Part shown: piece after piece, positions 1 through 9,600 of the stretch
How the letters are laid out: every line of letters starts with the position of its first letter
Numbering within the stretch: position 1 is the first letter of the stretch
NCBI GenBank assembly: GCA_020854145.1
Contig: JADZFZ010000801.1
Coordinates: 1-51,917 of the forward strand
DNA: 51,917 bases
Direction: 5' to 3'
From: Deltaproteobacteria bacterium
GTDB taxonomy: Bacteria > Myxococcota_A > Polyangia > Polyangiales > JADZFZ01
The notes under the pieces: model-generated
Database searches by the model: none
Seen by the model: only the letters and a program-made list of their open reading frames with translations
What the model was told of the DNA's origin: nothing
Program-made: the position numbers and the translations under genes

Positions 1-611
1 ATCGCCAGCGCGACGTTGGCTCCCGTCGCGAGCCCGAGCGCGGCACCGGCCACGGCCGGCGCCCTCCACCCCATCGCCGCCTGCGCGGTGGCTGCTGCGG
101 AGGCGCCATCGGTGTCGCTCCCGCCCTCCGCCCGCGCGCGGATCTCTGCGATCCATGAAAACGCAAACAAGCAAAGCAGCCCCGCGAGCGTGTACACCTC
201 GACGCGGGTCGCGGGCTCCCACACTGCCGCGTGCATCGACAGACAGACGAACACGATTGCGCCCATCCAGCGGGCCTCTCGTGCGCGCGTGCGACGCGTC
301 ATGGCCTCCGCGATCGAGAGCACGGGGAAGGCGGCGAGGGCCGCCGGCACACTCGAAAGAAGCGAAAGAACGAAAAGTGGCTCTCCGGGACCTCGCGTCA
401 CGATCCAGCCGAGGAGCGTGTGGAGCGCGTGGCCCGGCGGATGGGCGAGGCCACCTTGGTAGGCGGCGAGCGCCAGCTCCGCGGAGTCGAACGCCGACAA
501 GCTCCTGCTGCACGTCGCAGCGTGCAACGCGAGCACGACCATGGCGCCCACCCATGCGGGCAGGGCGTCGTCGAGGGGAACCCCCAGCGTCGCGATCCGC
601 GCCCTACGCAT
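1..611 (-). CDS. DUF2723 membrane glycosyltransferase, C-terminus outside window
   Basis: The minus strand reads from an ATG at 611 for 203 codons and leaves the window without a stop, so only the N-terminal part is seen. The signature DSAELALAAYQGGLAHPPG near residues 42-60 matches the DUF2723 (GT117, protein O-mannosyltransferase-like) family, in which this loop after the first membrane helix is the most conserved part. Hydrophobic helices follow (for example around PAALAAFPVLSIAEAM and WMGAIVFVCLSMHAAVW), as expected for a multi-pass enzyme using a lipid-linked sugar. The start overlaps the last 8 bases of the upstream membrane-protein gene, so the two are probably translationally coupled. 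The substrate cannot be told from the sequence. Confidence 0.85.
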   Translation of the reverse strand, partial: MRRARIATLGVPLDDALPAWVGAMVVLALHAATCSRSLSAFDSAELALAAYQGGLAHPPGHALHTLLGWIVTRGPGEPLFVLSLLSSVPAALAAFPVLSIAEAMTRRTRAREARWMGAIVFVCLSMHAAVWEPATRVEVYTLAGLLCLFAFSWIAEIRARAEGGSDTDGASAAATAQAAMGWRAPAVAGAALGLATGANVALA

Positions 612-1677
612 CGGGTGACGACGGCGGCGCAGCTTCGTCGAGCGCGACTCGGGTCAGCGCACGCGGCAGCGGCAGGAGCGAGACGACGCCACCCGCGATG
701 GCGACCACGAGCGTCGCTCCGAGCAGCAGCAGCGAGGCGGCCGTCGCCGCATCGGCACCCACGCCGAGCTGCGCGGCGAGCGAGACGAAGGCCGCCTCGC
801 GCGCCCCGATGCCGGCGACCGTGAACGGGAAGTAGCTGGCGAGCACGGTGACGGGCACGACGGCGAGCGAGCGCGCGATGGGTAGATCGTGTCCGGAGCT
901 CGACTCGAGCAGCACGTGGCCCGCGTACGCGGCCAGCAGCTGCGTCCCTACGCTGAGCACCACCGCCTGCGCGAAGGCCGCCGGTCGAACCAAGCGCGGA
1001 AGCTTCGCGGCGAAGCGGCCGGCGGCACCCGGAAGGCGCGGCGCGAGCCCCGGCAGCACCGAGAGCAACGCCACGCCGGCAAGCGTCGCCACGAGCGCGA
1101 GGCTCCCCCAGAGCCGCAGGTCGAGGCCGGGCAACGCGGCGACGGTCGCGGCCACGGACGCCACGAGCGCGAGCCCAGCGAGCCCGAGCACGCGCTCGAC
1201 GAGCACCACCGTGCCGGCACCCGCCGCGTCGCGCATCGCGCGACCGACGATCCACGCGCGAAGCACGTCTCCGCCCACGTTGCCGGGCAAGAACGTGTTG
1301 TAGAAGAGCCCCTGCACGTAGAGCCGGAAGAGCACGAGCACCGACGGCAACGCGCTCGGCTCGGCGCCGTAGGCCGTGGCGAGCACGCGCCATCGGACTG
1401 CGCCCACGGCCAGGTTCGCGACCACCAATCCCACCACGATCGCGAACGTGAGCGCCGACGTCGACGCGGCCTGCCGGACCAGCGTGCGCGTATCGACGCG
1501 TGCCAGCGTCCACCACAACGCCAGACCGGAGACGGCGATCTTCGCGCCGAGGAACAGCAGACGCCGCCCGCGCGAAGCCTCCGCCCCGCGCCCGACGGAG
1601 GCGTCGACCGACGTGCCTGGCGGCTTCTCTCGGTTCGCTCCGCTCGCCACGTCGGGGCGAACGGTCGGGTTCGCCAT
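604..1677 (-). CDS. Lysylphosphatidylglycerol synthase TM region (AglD/UPF0104) family protein
   Basis: This is a 357-aa multi-pass inner-membrane protein with about eight hydrophobic segments. Two family hallmarks are visible: FLPGNVGGDVLRAW at residues 129-142 and GIGAREAAFV near residue 300. Both are typical of the LPG_synthase_TM domain (PF03706), which occurs alone in putative flippases and glycolipid-related proteins. There is no C-terminal lysyltransferase domain, so it is not a full MprF. The ATG at 1677 shares one base with the kinase stop (TGATG), and its 3' end overlaps the DUF2723 gene by 8 bases. I infer a role in moving or modifying a lipid-linked sugar together with that glycosyltransferase. 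The exact substrate is unknown. Confidence 0.85.
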   Translation of the reverse strand: MANPTVRPDVASGANREKPPGTSVDASVGRGAEASRGRRLLFLGAKIAVSGLALWWTLARVDTRTLVRQAASTSALTFAIVVGLVVANLAVGAVRWRVLATAYGAEPSALPSVLVLFRLYVQGLFYNTFLPGNVGGDVLRAWIVGRAMRDAAGAGTVVLVERVLGLAGLALVASVAATVAALPGLDLRLWGSLALVATLAGVALLSVLPGLAPRLPGAAGRFAAKLPRLVRPAAFAQAVVLSVGTQLLAAYAGHVLLESSSGHDLPIARSLAVVPVTVLASYFPFTVAGIGAREAAFVSLAAQLGVGADAATAASLLLLGATLVVAIAGGVVSLLPLPRALTRVALDEAAPPSSPDA

Positions 1678-3998
1678 CACGGCTCCTGCGACGCCTGCTG
1701 CAGCACGATGCGCCGCCGCGCGGTCTGCCCCGGATCGATGTGCACCGTGATCGTGCGCGTGACGCCGAGCTCGGGGTTCTGGCAGACGAGCGTGTGGTTC
1801 CCCGCCGACAGCTCGTGATTGACGATCGGCGTCTGGCCCACGCGCCGCCCGTCGATCGTCACGTTGCACCACGGCACCGCGCCGAACGTCAGCCTGCCCG
1901 GGCCGCTCGGTGCGGGCGTCTCGGGGCGCTCGGGGCGCTCGGGCCGAGTGGGCTCGCGAGGTGTGGCCGGCGTCGTGCCGCCGACCGCGACGCGCTCGGG
2001 CGACCGTCGAAGCGACAGCCGCAGCTCCCGCGTCTGCCCGGAATCCAAGCGCAGAACGCGCCGCTCGTCCTCGTGCCCGGGGGCCGTCGCCGCGATGCGC
2101 AGCGATCGCTGCGTGGTGCGGAGCTCGCGCGCGTCGGTGCCCTCGAGGGCGGTGCCGTTGATCTCGACGCGCGCGGTCGGAGGCTCCACCGTCAGCAGCA
2201 ACAGCGCTTCGCCCGGCGCGAGCGGCGCCCTCTCGAGCGGCATGTCGAGCGACTCGACCTGCCCCGGCTGCAAGGTCACCGGCATCAGGCGGTCGGCGTA
2301 GCCGTCTCGCACGAGCATGATCTGGTGCGGCACACCGGGTGTGATGCTGTCGAGCGTCGACGGCGTCCGACGCCCGGTGTCGCGGCCGTCGAACAAGATG
2401 CGCGCGCCCGACGGCGTGGACGTGACGCGAATGACCGCCAGCGCGCGCGCGCTGGACGCGACGAGCCGCGCGTTGACGGTCGCCTCTCTACGATCGCTCG
2501 TGAGGCGCACCTGCTGCGTGGCCGGCTCCATGTTCTCCGCGGTCACGCGCACCGTGTACGTCGCATCGACCGGCAGCCGTTCGAGCCGCGCGGGCGTGCG
2601 CTTCCCCGTCGCTTCGCCGTCGAGCCAGACGGCCGCGCCGCGCGGCTCGCTCGTCACGACGATGCTGCCGGGCCCCGTCGCCACGCCGGCGTTGCCCGGA
2701 GCGAGGAGCTTCCACCCGAGCAGCGCCAGCCCGATCAGCGCGAGCCCGAGCACGGCGGCGACGATCGCGATCTTCGCGCCGCCTCCGCTCGGCGCGGGCG
2801 CGACGGGCACGACGTCCGGAGCGGCGGCGACGGCCGGGATGTTCGTGAGCGACTGGCTCCCGCTCGGAGGCGAGTAGACGACCTCCGGCTCGGTGAGCTC
2901 GAGCTCGTCGGCGAGCCGCTTGCCCTCCTGCAGGGCCTGGTCCTGCGAGACCAGGTGCTCCTCGAAGATGGAGCGCATGAACGACCCGAGCGCGAGCGAC
3001 GAGGCCGCCACGCGGTGGTCGCGGATGAACGCTTCGAGGTCGCGCTGCAGCTCTCCCGCCGTCTGGTATCGCTTCTCGCGATCCTTCTCGAGCGTCTTGC
3101 GGATGATCGCGTCGAGCGTCTCGGGGATCGACGGCCGCGCCTGCCTCGGCGTCGGATACGTCGATTCCACGATCATGCGCAACGTCTCGAACTCGTTCGG
3201 GCCACGGAACAGGCGCTTGCCCGTCGTCAGCTCGAAGAGCAGCACGCCCGCGCTGAAGATGTCGCTCCGCCCGTCGAGCGGGTCGCCCTTGGCCTGCTCG
3301 GGCGACATGTAGGGGATCTTGCCGCGCAGCTTGCCCTGCTCGGTCGCCTCCATGCCGCTGCGTCCCGCGACCGCGATGCCGAAGTCGACGATCTTGATGT
3401 CACCGGTGAAGGTGACGAGCACGTTCTGCGGCGAGACGTCGCGGTGCACGATCTCCAGCGGTTGACCGCTCAGGTCGCGCCGCGCGTGCGCGTAGTCGAG
3501 ACCCGCCGCGAGGCCCATCACGATGGAGACGGCGTGCTCCATCGCGAAGGACGTGTGCCCCTTGACCTTCATCTGCCGCACGATCGAGCGCAGGTCCTCG
3601 CCGTGCACGTACTCCATCGCGATGAAGTAGCTGCCGTTGGCCTCGCCGACGTCGAAGATCTGCGCGATGTTCGGGTGGTTGAGCGTCGCCGCGATGCGCG
3701 CCTCGCGCAGCAGCATCTGGATGAACGTCGTGTCCTGCGCGACGTGCGGCAGGATCCGTTTGACGACGACGACCTTCTCGAAGCCCGCGACCGACCGCTG
3801 GATGGCGAGGAAGAGCTCGGCCATCCCTCCCGTGGCCAGCTTGCGGAAGAGGATGTACTTGCCGAGCCGACGCGGCAGCGGCTCGTCGGCGATGGGCGGC
3901 ATCTCCTGCGGGTGGGCCCCCGCCGGTTCGATGCCCGACGCCTCCCCGCTGCTCGTCGAAAGCGGCGGGACCGGCGTGACGACTTTCGGCTCGGCCAC
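1677..3998 (-). CDS. Membrane-anchored Ser/Thr protein kinase with PEGA domains
   Basis: 773 aa. A cytoplasmic kinase domain spans about residues 45-330, with glycine-rich loop residues GGMAE (57-61), lysine K80, catalytic HRD (185-187) and DFG (205-207). A proline/alanine linker leads to one membrane helix at about 409-432. Outside lie roughly four PEGA-type beta repeats (about 445-510, 525-595, 605-665 and 705-770), separated by a PERPERPE-rich linker. PEGA domains are thought to bind surface polymers. The GTG start at 3998 is chosen because a GAGGA ribosome site lies just upstream. The gene is followed without a gap by two membrane proteins of glycolipid type, so it may sense or control envelope glycan work. 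That link is inference. Confidence 0.93.
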   Translation of the reverse strand: MAEPKVVTPVPPLSTSSGEASGIEPAGAHPQEMPPIADEPLPRRLGKYILFRKLATGGMAELFLAIQRSVAGFEKVVVVKRILPHVAQDTTFIQMLLREARIAATLNHPNIAQIFDVGEANGSYFIAMEYVHGEDLRSIVRQMKVKGHTSFAMEHAVSIVMGLAAGLDYAHARRDLSGQPLEIVHRDVSPQNVLVTFTGDIKIVDFGIAVAGRSGMEATEQGKLRGKIPYMSPEQAKGDPLDGRSDIFSAGVLLFELTTGKRLFRGPNEFETLRMIVESTYPTPRQARPSIPETLDAIIRKTLEKDREKRYQTAGELQRDLEAFIRDHRVAASSLALGSFMRSIFEEHLVSQDQALQEGKRLADELELTEPEVVYSPPSGSQSLTNIPAVAAAPDVVPVAPAPSGGGAKIAIVAAVLGLALIGLALLGWKLLAPGNAGVATGPGSIVVTSEPRGAAVWLDGEATGKRTPARLERLPVDATYTVRVTAENMEPATQQVRLTSDRREATVNARLVASSARALAVIRVTSTPSGARILFDGRDTGRRTPSTLDSITPGVPHQIMLVRDGYADRLMPVTLQPGQVESLDMPLERAPLAPGEALLLLTVEPPTARVEINGTALEGTDARELRTTQRSLRIAATAPGHEDERRVLRLDSGQTRELRLSLRRSPERVAVGGTTPATPREPTRPERPERPETPAPSGPGRLTFGAVPWCNVTIDGRRVGQTPIVNHELSAGNHTLVCQNPELGVTRTITVHIDPGQTARRRIVLQQASQEP

Positions 3999-4045
3999 CT
4001 GTTCCTCGGAACGGCGTCAGTATGCCACGCCGGCTCGGGTGCCCG

Positions 4046-4594
4046 TCAAACGCGCGATCCCGCCTTGTCGCGCTCCTGCTCCAGGAAACGCCGCACCCCG
4101 TCGCTGACTGCCATCAGGTTCGGGGTGATCTTCTTGAGCAGGAACTCCTCGACGGCTGCTGCGACGCGGCCCGAGATCAGTCGAGGCACCGGGATCTTCT
4201 TCGGATCGATGGAGATCTCGCCGCGGATCTCGAACCGCACGCCGTCGGGACCCGTCTCGACGAGCCTGTTGATCCCCCCGCAGCGGACGGCTTCCGTGAA
4301 CGCGTGGGTCTCGGTCTTCCACTCGACGGAGAAGTCGGCGTCGCGCCACGTCGCGATGTCGGTCCACGACATCATCGACTCGCTCAGGAACGCCCGCGCC
4401 GCCGCGGGAATGTCGCCCCCGCCGTGCCACACGTTCACGAGGTGGACCACCCCAGGCTCCTCGCGGCGCGATTTGACCTCGATCGCGCGGATGTTCGGCA
4501 GGAACGGGACGAGATCCGGGAGCTTGTCTCGGTACGTCCGGTAGACGAGCTCCCGCGGGAACGGGATGTTCGCATCGGCACGCAGCTCTGTCAT
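4046..4594 (-). CDS. SRPBCC/START-like lipid-binding-fold protein (DUF2505-like)
   Basis: 182 aa from the ATG at 4594; another in-frame ATG at 4606 is possible. It opens with MTELRADANIPFPRELVYRT, the usual first strand and helix of SRPBCC/polyketide-cyclase-like folds. It ends in a long amphipathic helix (GRVAAAVEEFLLKKITPN), which in this fold closes a hydrophobic pocket. Such proteins bind lipids or other hydrophobic ligands. There is no signal peptide, so it is probably cytoplasmic. It lies 47 bases upstream of the PEGA kinase gene on the same strand and may head that operon. The exact family assignment is tentative and no enzymatic residues can be named. Confidence 0.7.
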   Translation of the reverse strand: MTELRADANIPFPRELVYRTYRDKLPDLVPFLPNIRAIEVKSRREEPGVVHLVNVWHGGGDIPAAARAFLSESMMSWTDIATWRDADFSVEWKTETHAFTEAVRCGGINRLVETGPDGVRFEIRGEISIDPKKIPVPRLISGRVAAAVEEFLLKKITPNLMAVSDGVRRFLEQERDKAGSRV

Positions 4595-4634
4595 GGGGCC
4601 GACCATAGCAGGGCTGGGATAGTCTTCTGCCTCG

Positions 4635-6590
4635 ATGCAGAGACAACGTGCCCACGAGGTCCGGGTTTCAACTCCCCTGCGGGGGGCGGGACCGATCTCG
4701 CCTTCCGAGCGTCCCACGCTCCACAACCGGAGCGCCCTGGTCGGAAGGCGAATCCCGCCGTCGCGGTCGCGAGGCGCGGCCAGCGCGATCGCCATCGTCG
4801 CGTCGATGCTCGTGGCGTGCGGCGACGACGACTCGCCGTTCATGTTCGAGGACACCGGCCCGCCGCCCAGCCCCGAGGCCGGAACCGATGGGTTCCGCCG
4901 ATGCACCGAGGGCGAGCACGACTGCGGCGGCAACGACTATCGCGTCTGCCGCGACGGTGCGTTCGTGCTCGAGCAGGACTGCGAGGCCGCGTGCGACGTC
5001 ATGCGCGGCTGCGTGTCGTGCATCCCCGGCAGCACGCGGTGCGACGCCACGGGCAACATCGAGCGCTGCATCGACGACGGCTCGGGCTACGAGCCCTCCG
5101 ACACCTGCGACGCGTCGATGGGCCTGACGTGCGTCGCCGGCATCTGCGCCGACGCGTGCGCCGAGGCCACCAGCGAGCGGAGCAACGTCGGCTGCGTCTA
5201 CTACCCCGTCGACCTCGACAACGGCGTGGACCTGCTCACCAACGCGCGCGACGCGCAGTACGCCATCGCCATCGCGAACCCGGGCTTCGCGCAGGCGCAC
5301 ATCGTCATCGAGCAGAACGATGCGCTGCCGGACGAGCCGCCGCGCATCACGATGGTCGATCAGCTCGATCTCGCCGGTGGCTCGCTCCAGGTGATCCCGC
5401 TCCCCGCGCGCGAGCTCGACGGATCGACCGACGGCCTCCTCGACGACGGCCCGCAGACGACGCACACGGCGCGCGCCTATCGCCTGCGCTCGAACCTTCC
5501 GGTCGTCGTCTACCAGTTCAACCCGATCGGGCAGGTCTTCCTGAACGACGCGTCGCTCCTTCTGCCGACGAGCGGCATCGACACGCGCTACCAGGTCATC
5601 GGCTACCCGACCTCGCGCACCATCGACGTCCCCGCTCTGAGCGCGCCCGCGACGCACGGCTACGTCACCATCGTCGGCACGCAGGACGGAACGCGCGTCA
5701 CCGTCGTGCCCACGCACGCGACGTTGCCGGGCGTCGTCGAGGGCAGCGACGCGACCGTGCCCGCCGCGGCCGCGGGCGAGCCCATCGAGGTCATCCTCGA
5801 CGAGATGGACGTGCTCAACCTCGCCACCACCGAGGGCACGGGCGCGACCGGCGACCTCACGGGCACCCTCGTCGACTCCGACCGTCCGGTCGTCGTCTAC
5901 AGCGGCACGGACGGCGCGTCCCCCATCCCTGCCGACTACATGGGCGAGGAGACCTGCTGCGTCGATCACCTCGAGGAGCAGCTCCTTCCCGCTTCTGCGT
6001 GGGGCAAGGTCTTCGTCGCCGCGCACTCGCCCTACCGCACCTCGGACCGGAGCGAGCCCGACATCTGGCGATTCACCTCCACGCTCGGCACCACGCTCAC
6101 CACTTCGCTCGGCGGCTCCGATCGCACGATCGTCATTCCCGCGGGCGGCTTCCACGAGCTCGCGACGCGCGAGAGCTTCACCGTCAGCGCGACCGAGCCC
6201 GTGCAGATCGGCCAGCTGCTCGTCGTGCAGGCCGTCGGCGGCGGCCAGGGAGACGGCTCGCTCCTCATCCTCCCCGCCATCGAGCAATACCGCGAGACCT
6301 ACACCTTCGCGACGGGCGAGGACTTCCAGCAGAATCGAATCACCATCATCGCCCGCCAGGACGATCGAATCCTCGTCGACGGGATGGACTCCTCCACCGA
6401 GTGCGAGCCTCGCGACCCGGTCGGCACTCTCGACGGCGTCACGTGGACCGTCCTGCACTGCGACGTCGGCTTCGGCGTCCACAACGTCACCTGCGAGCAG
6501 CCCTGCGGCGTCAACGTCTACGGCTACCACCCCGCCGGCAGCTACTCCTACTCCGCCGGCTCCGAGATCGAACGCATCTTCCTCTTCTGA
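4635..6590 (+). CDS. IgGFc-binding-protein-like surface lipoprotein
   Basis: 651 aa from the ATG at 4635. A lipobox, LVAC, places the lipidated cysteine at residue 62. That is unusually far in, so the true start may be later at a non-ATG codon. Next comes a Cys-rich segment (about residues 85-190) with repeated CxxG/C-type spacing. The long C-terminal part, with phrases such as YQVIGYPTSRTIDVPAL, GYVTIVGTQDGTRVTVVP and DRPVVVYSGTDGASPIPADY, matches the IgGFc-binding N-terminal domain found in many myxobacterial and planctomycete surface proteins. It is presumably exported and displayed outside the cell as an adhesin-like protein. The ligand is unknown. Repeat copy A starts two bases after its stop. 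Confidence 0.85.
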   Translation: MQRQRAHEVRVSTPLRGAGPISPSERPTLHNRSALVGRRIPPSRSRGAASAIAIVASMLVACGDDDSPFMFEDTGPPPSPEAGTDGFRRCTEGEHDCGGNDYRVCRDGAFVLEQDCEAACDVMRGCVSCIPGSTRCDATGNIERCIDDGSGYEPSDTCDASMGLTCVAGICADACAEATSERSNVGCVYYPVDLDNGVDLLTNARDAQYAIAIANPGFAQAHIVIEQNDALPDEPPRITMVDQLDLAGGSLQVIPLPARELDGSTDGLLDDGPQTTHTARAYRLRSNLPVVVYQFNPIGQVFLNDASLLLPTSGIDTRYQVIGYPTSRTIDVPALSAPATHGYVTIVGTQDGTRVTVVPTHATLPGVVEGSDATVPAAAAGEPIEVILDEMDVLNLATTEGTGATGDLTGTLVDSDRPVVVYSGTDGASPIPADYMGEETCCVDHLEEQLLPASAWGKVFVAAHSPYRTSDRSEPDIWRFTSTLGTTLTTSLGGSDRTIVIPAGGFHELATRESFTVSATEPVQIGQLLVVQAVGGGQGDGSLLILPAIEQYRETYTFATGEDFQQNRITIIARQDDRILVDGMDSSTECEPRDPVGTLDGVTWTVLHCDVGFGVHNVTCEQPCGVNVYGYHPAGSYSYSAGSEIERIFLF

Positions 6591-6592
6591 CC

Positions 6593-6660
6593 GGGGACAG
6601 GATCGACGTGTACAACGTCTTGGAATCACGTCGCTTCCAGACGAGCATTTCCAATCCGTC
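6593..6660 (+). repeat. Dispersed 68-bp repeat, copy A
   Basis: This begins GGGGACAGGATCGACGT and ends TTCCAATCCGTC. It aligns without gaps to the minus strand at 34602-34669 with 53 of 68 positions identical. The first 17 bases and the last 12 are perfect and the middle is diverged. It sits between two convergent genes, two bases after the stop at 6590. A small hairpin (GACGT, loop GTACA, ACGTC) lies inside this copy. The conserved ends and variable middle suggest a REP-like or miniature mobile element. No transposase is visible nearby. Confidence 0.75.
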
Positions 6661-6684
6661 AGCGGGCCGATCGGACGACCTGAA

Positions 6685-9600
6685 TCAGAAGAGCCCGATC
6701 GAGAAATGCAGCGCTCCGAAGCCTTCGCCCAGCTCGCGGCGGCGCAATAGATTGATGCCGTAATCGAGCGCGATGAATCCGGCCGGAGTTGCGAATCGCG
6801 CACCCAGGCCGCCGGTCGGGCGCAGATCGAACGGCGCGAACGCATCCGTGTTGACCCACAGATTTCCGGCTTCCAGGAACAGCCCGGCGTGCAGAAACCC
6901 CGTCAGCGGAACACGGAGCTCCGTGCGACCGAGCAGGTACGTGTCGCCACCGCGCAGCACGCTGTCCGGATCGAGCTCGCCTTCCGATGCCGCGATCTCG
7001 TCCGCGATGTCCTGCGGGATGAGCTCGTCCTGCTGGAATCCCCGGAGACTGTCCACGCCTCCCAGGAAGAACAGGCGATTCGGGTACGTCCGCGACCGCT
7101 GCTGCAGATGGAAGATCCGGCCGATTCGCAGCTGAGCCGCCAGCACGATCCCACGGCCGAGCGGCAAGTAGCCCGACGTCGAGAGACCGAGCTTGAAGAA
7201 GTCCGAGAAGAACTCCGGGTCGCCTTCGTCGGCTGGCGCCGTCGCGACGCTCCGTACCCATTCGAGCGACGCGCTCGCGAACAGGCCGCGCGTCGGGGTG
7301 AAGGCATTGTCGCGTAAGTCCAGCGATACGCTGGGTCGCACGCTGGTAATCGTGCTTTCGCCTTCCGGCACCAGCAACAATCGGCGAATGCGCGAGTCCA
7401 TCGTCATCTGTAGGTACTCGGCGAGGCTCTGGGACTCGAAGAAGCCGATGGTGTTGTTCTCGAGGCTCACCGCCATCTGCAGGAACAATCGCTTGAGCAG
7501 CGTGCTCGACAGCGTCAGCACCACTGCGTTCTTGTCGAAGCCGAAGTCCCTCTCGTTCTCGCGCAAGTGCACGAAGTCGAGGGCGGTGCGCAAATATCCG
7601 ATTGCCGGCATGTGCGGCAGGAGAAGGCCGACGGTGAGCTGACGCTCGAGCTGATTGCCCACGGTCAGACGACGGAATCGTTGCTCCACCGTCTCGTCGG
7701 CGAAATAGACCTGATAGCCGAGCTGTCCCCGCAACCGCAGCGACAGCGCGTACCCGAACAGATTGCGGTACCCGTACTCGATGCTGCCCCGAAGACCCTC
7801 GCCGGTGGCGAAGCCGAAGGTGGTGTCGAGGTACTGGAGCGGGCGCTCGGTCACCTGGACGAGCACGGGTTTCACGCGTTCCGGCAGGTCCGGGTCCGAG
7901 GGGCCGACCGTCACGCCGATGAAGACGCCGAGCTCCAGCAATCGCTCCTGGCTCTCGCGCGCCAGTGCGGGCCGATACAGCCCCCCTGGCCGCAATCGAA
8001 GCCGCTCGCGGATGAGCGCGTGGCTCGTTCGCTCCGCTCCCCGCACGATCACGCGTCCCACGCGCACGCGGTAGCCCTCCACGACCTCGAACGAGACGGT
8101 CGCGCGCGTGCGATCGTCGGAGAACCGCAATCGCGGATCCACGCGCACGAACAGGTACCCCCGATCCTGGTAGAGGTCCTGGATCCGGATCCGCGCTTCC
8201 TCGAGCGCGCGATACGACAATGGAGTTCCGCGCGACAGTCCCGTGGTCTCCAGAATCTCGTGCGTCAGCACGTGCTCGTTGCGCTCGACGGTCACGTCGT
8301 AGAGCGTCGTGCGCGGCCCGGGCGTCACCGGGATCTCGATGTCGATCTCGGTGGGCGAACGCTCGACGACGCGGGCCGGTCCCACCGTGGCCGCGAGGTA
8401 ACCCTCCGCGCGAAACAGTTCCTGGAGGTGGCGCAGCGCCTCGCGGTACGTCGGCACGTAATAGACGTCTCGTGGACGCACCACCAATGGCCGCGCCACT
8501 GCGGTGGTCGGGGCGCGGCCGTAGCTGCCGCCGAGCCCGAGCGCGTCCACCACGTTGACGTCGACCGGCTGGAAGAGGTCGCCTCCCGGCAGATCCTCCT
8601 CGAGGTAGCTGTAGATTTGCTCCCGCAACAGGTCGGGCTCGTAATGCACCGCGCCCGGGAACCGAATCGCCCTCACGCGAACCTGCGGACCGAGCACGAG
8701 CGCCACGACGAGCTCCGCCGACCGCTCCGTCAACGGACGGCGCCGAATGGCGACCTGCGCGCGCAGGAACCCATGGCGTTGCGCAGCCTCGCGCACGCGT
8801 TGCTCGGCGGTTCGCCGGGCCGCCTCACCGACGAGCTGCTCCTCGCTGGTGCCCAACGCCTGCTCGACCACGTCGCGAGGCAACGGCGCGTAGCCACGCA
8901 GCACCGTCCGGAATCGCGGCCCGGGCGCAATCGGTACCGTCACGACGATTCCGGGCGCACCGAACGCGATTCGGCGGTCGCCTACCTGGGCCTCCAGGAA
9001 TCCGCGACGCCGCAGCCGCGTCTCCAGCCTCCGTTGCGCGTCCCGGAGCGCGACGTGATCCAGGATGTCTCCGGCCTCGACGTCGTAGAGGTCGTCGAGG
9101 TCCACCTCGTCGGGCAGCCACACGGGCGTCTCGAACAGCAGCTCCGCGATTCGCGCGGGCGGGCCCTCTTCGATCTCGATTCGCAGCACGACCCGCGTCG
9201 GATCGTCGGTCTCGCGCACGCCCACGTCCGCGCGCGCCGCGCCGTACCCACGTTCCGCGTACGCCCGCTCGAGCGCGTCGCGGATCGCGAGCAGCCCGTC
9301 TCGGCGGATCTCGCCTCCTGTCTCGACTCCAATCACCCGCCGGATCTGCTCGTCGTCGAGCAGGCGATTGCCGGCGACGTCGATGCGCGATGCGATCAAC
9401 CTCGGTGTGCCGCCGACCGTCAGCACGAGCCGCCCGTCGACCCACCGCGTGGAGACCTCCACCTCGACCAGGCGGCCCGTCTCCAGCAGACGCGTGATGA
9501 CGCCCCGCACGAGCGCGCGTCCCAGGCGCGCCCCGGAGCGAACTCCAATCTCCTCGGGACGCAACACGCCCACCAGCTCGGGCCGCAGCTCGACGCCTTC

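Noticed and set aside
1500..4544. A 1014-codon plus-strand open frame
   Set aside because: It is Arg/Pro-rich and antisense to the PEGA kinase and SRPBCC genes, a common artefact of very GC-rich DNA.
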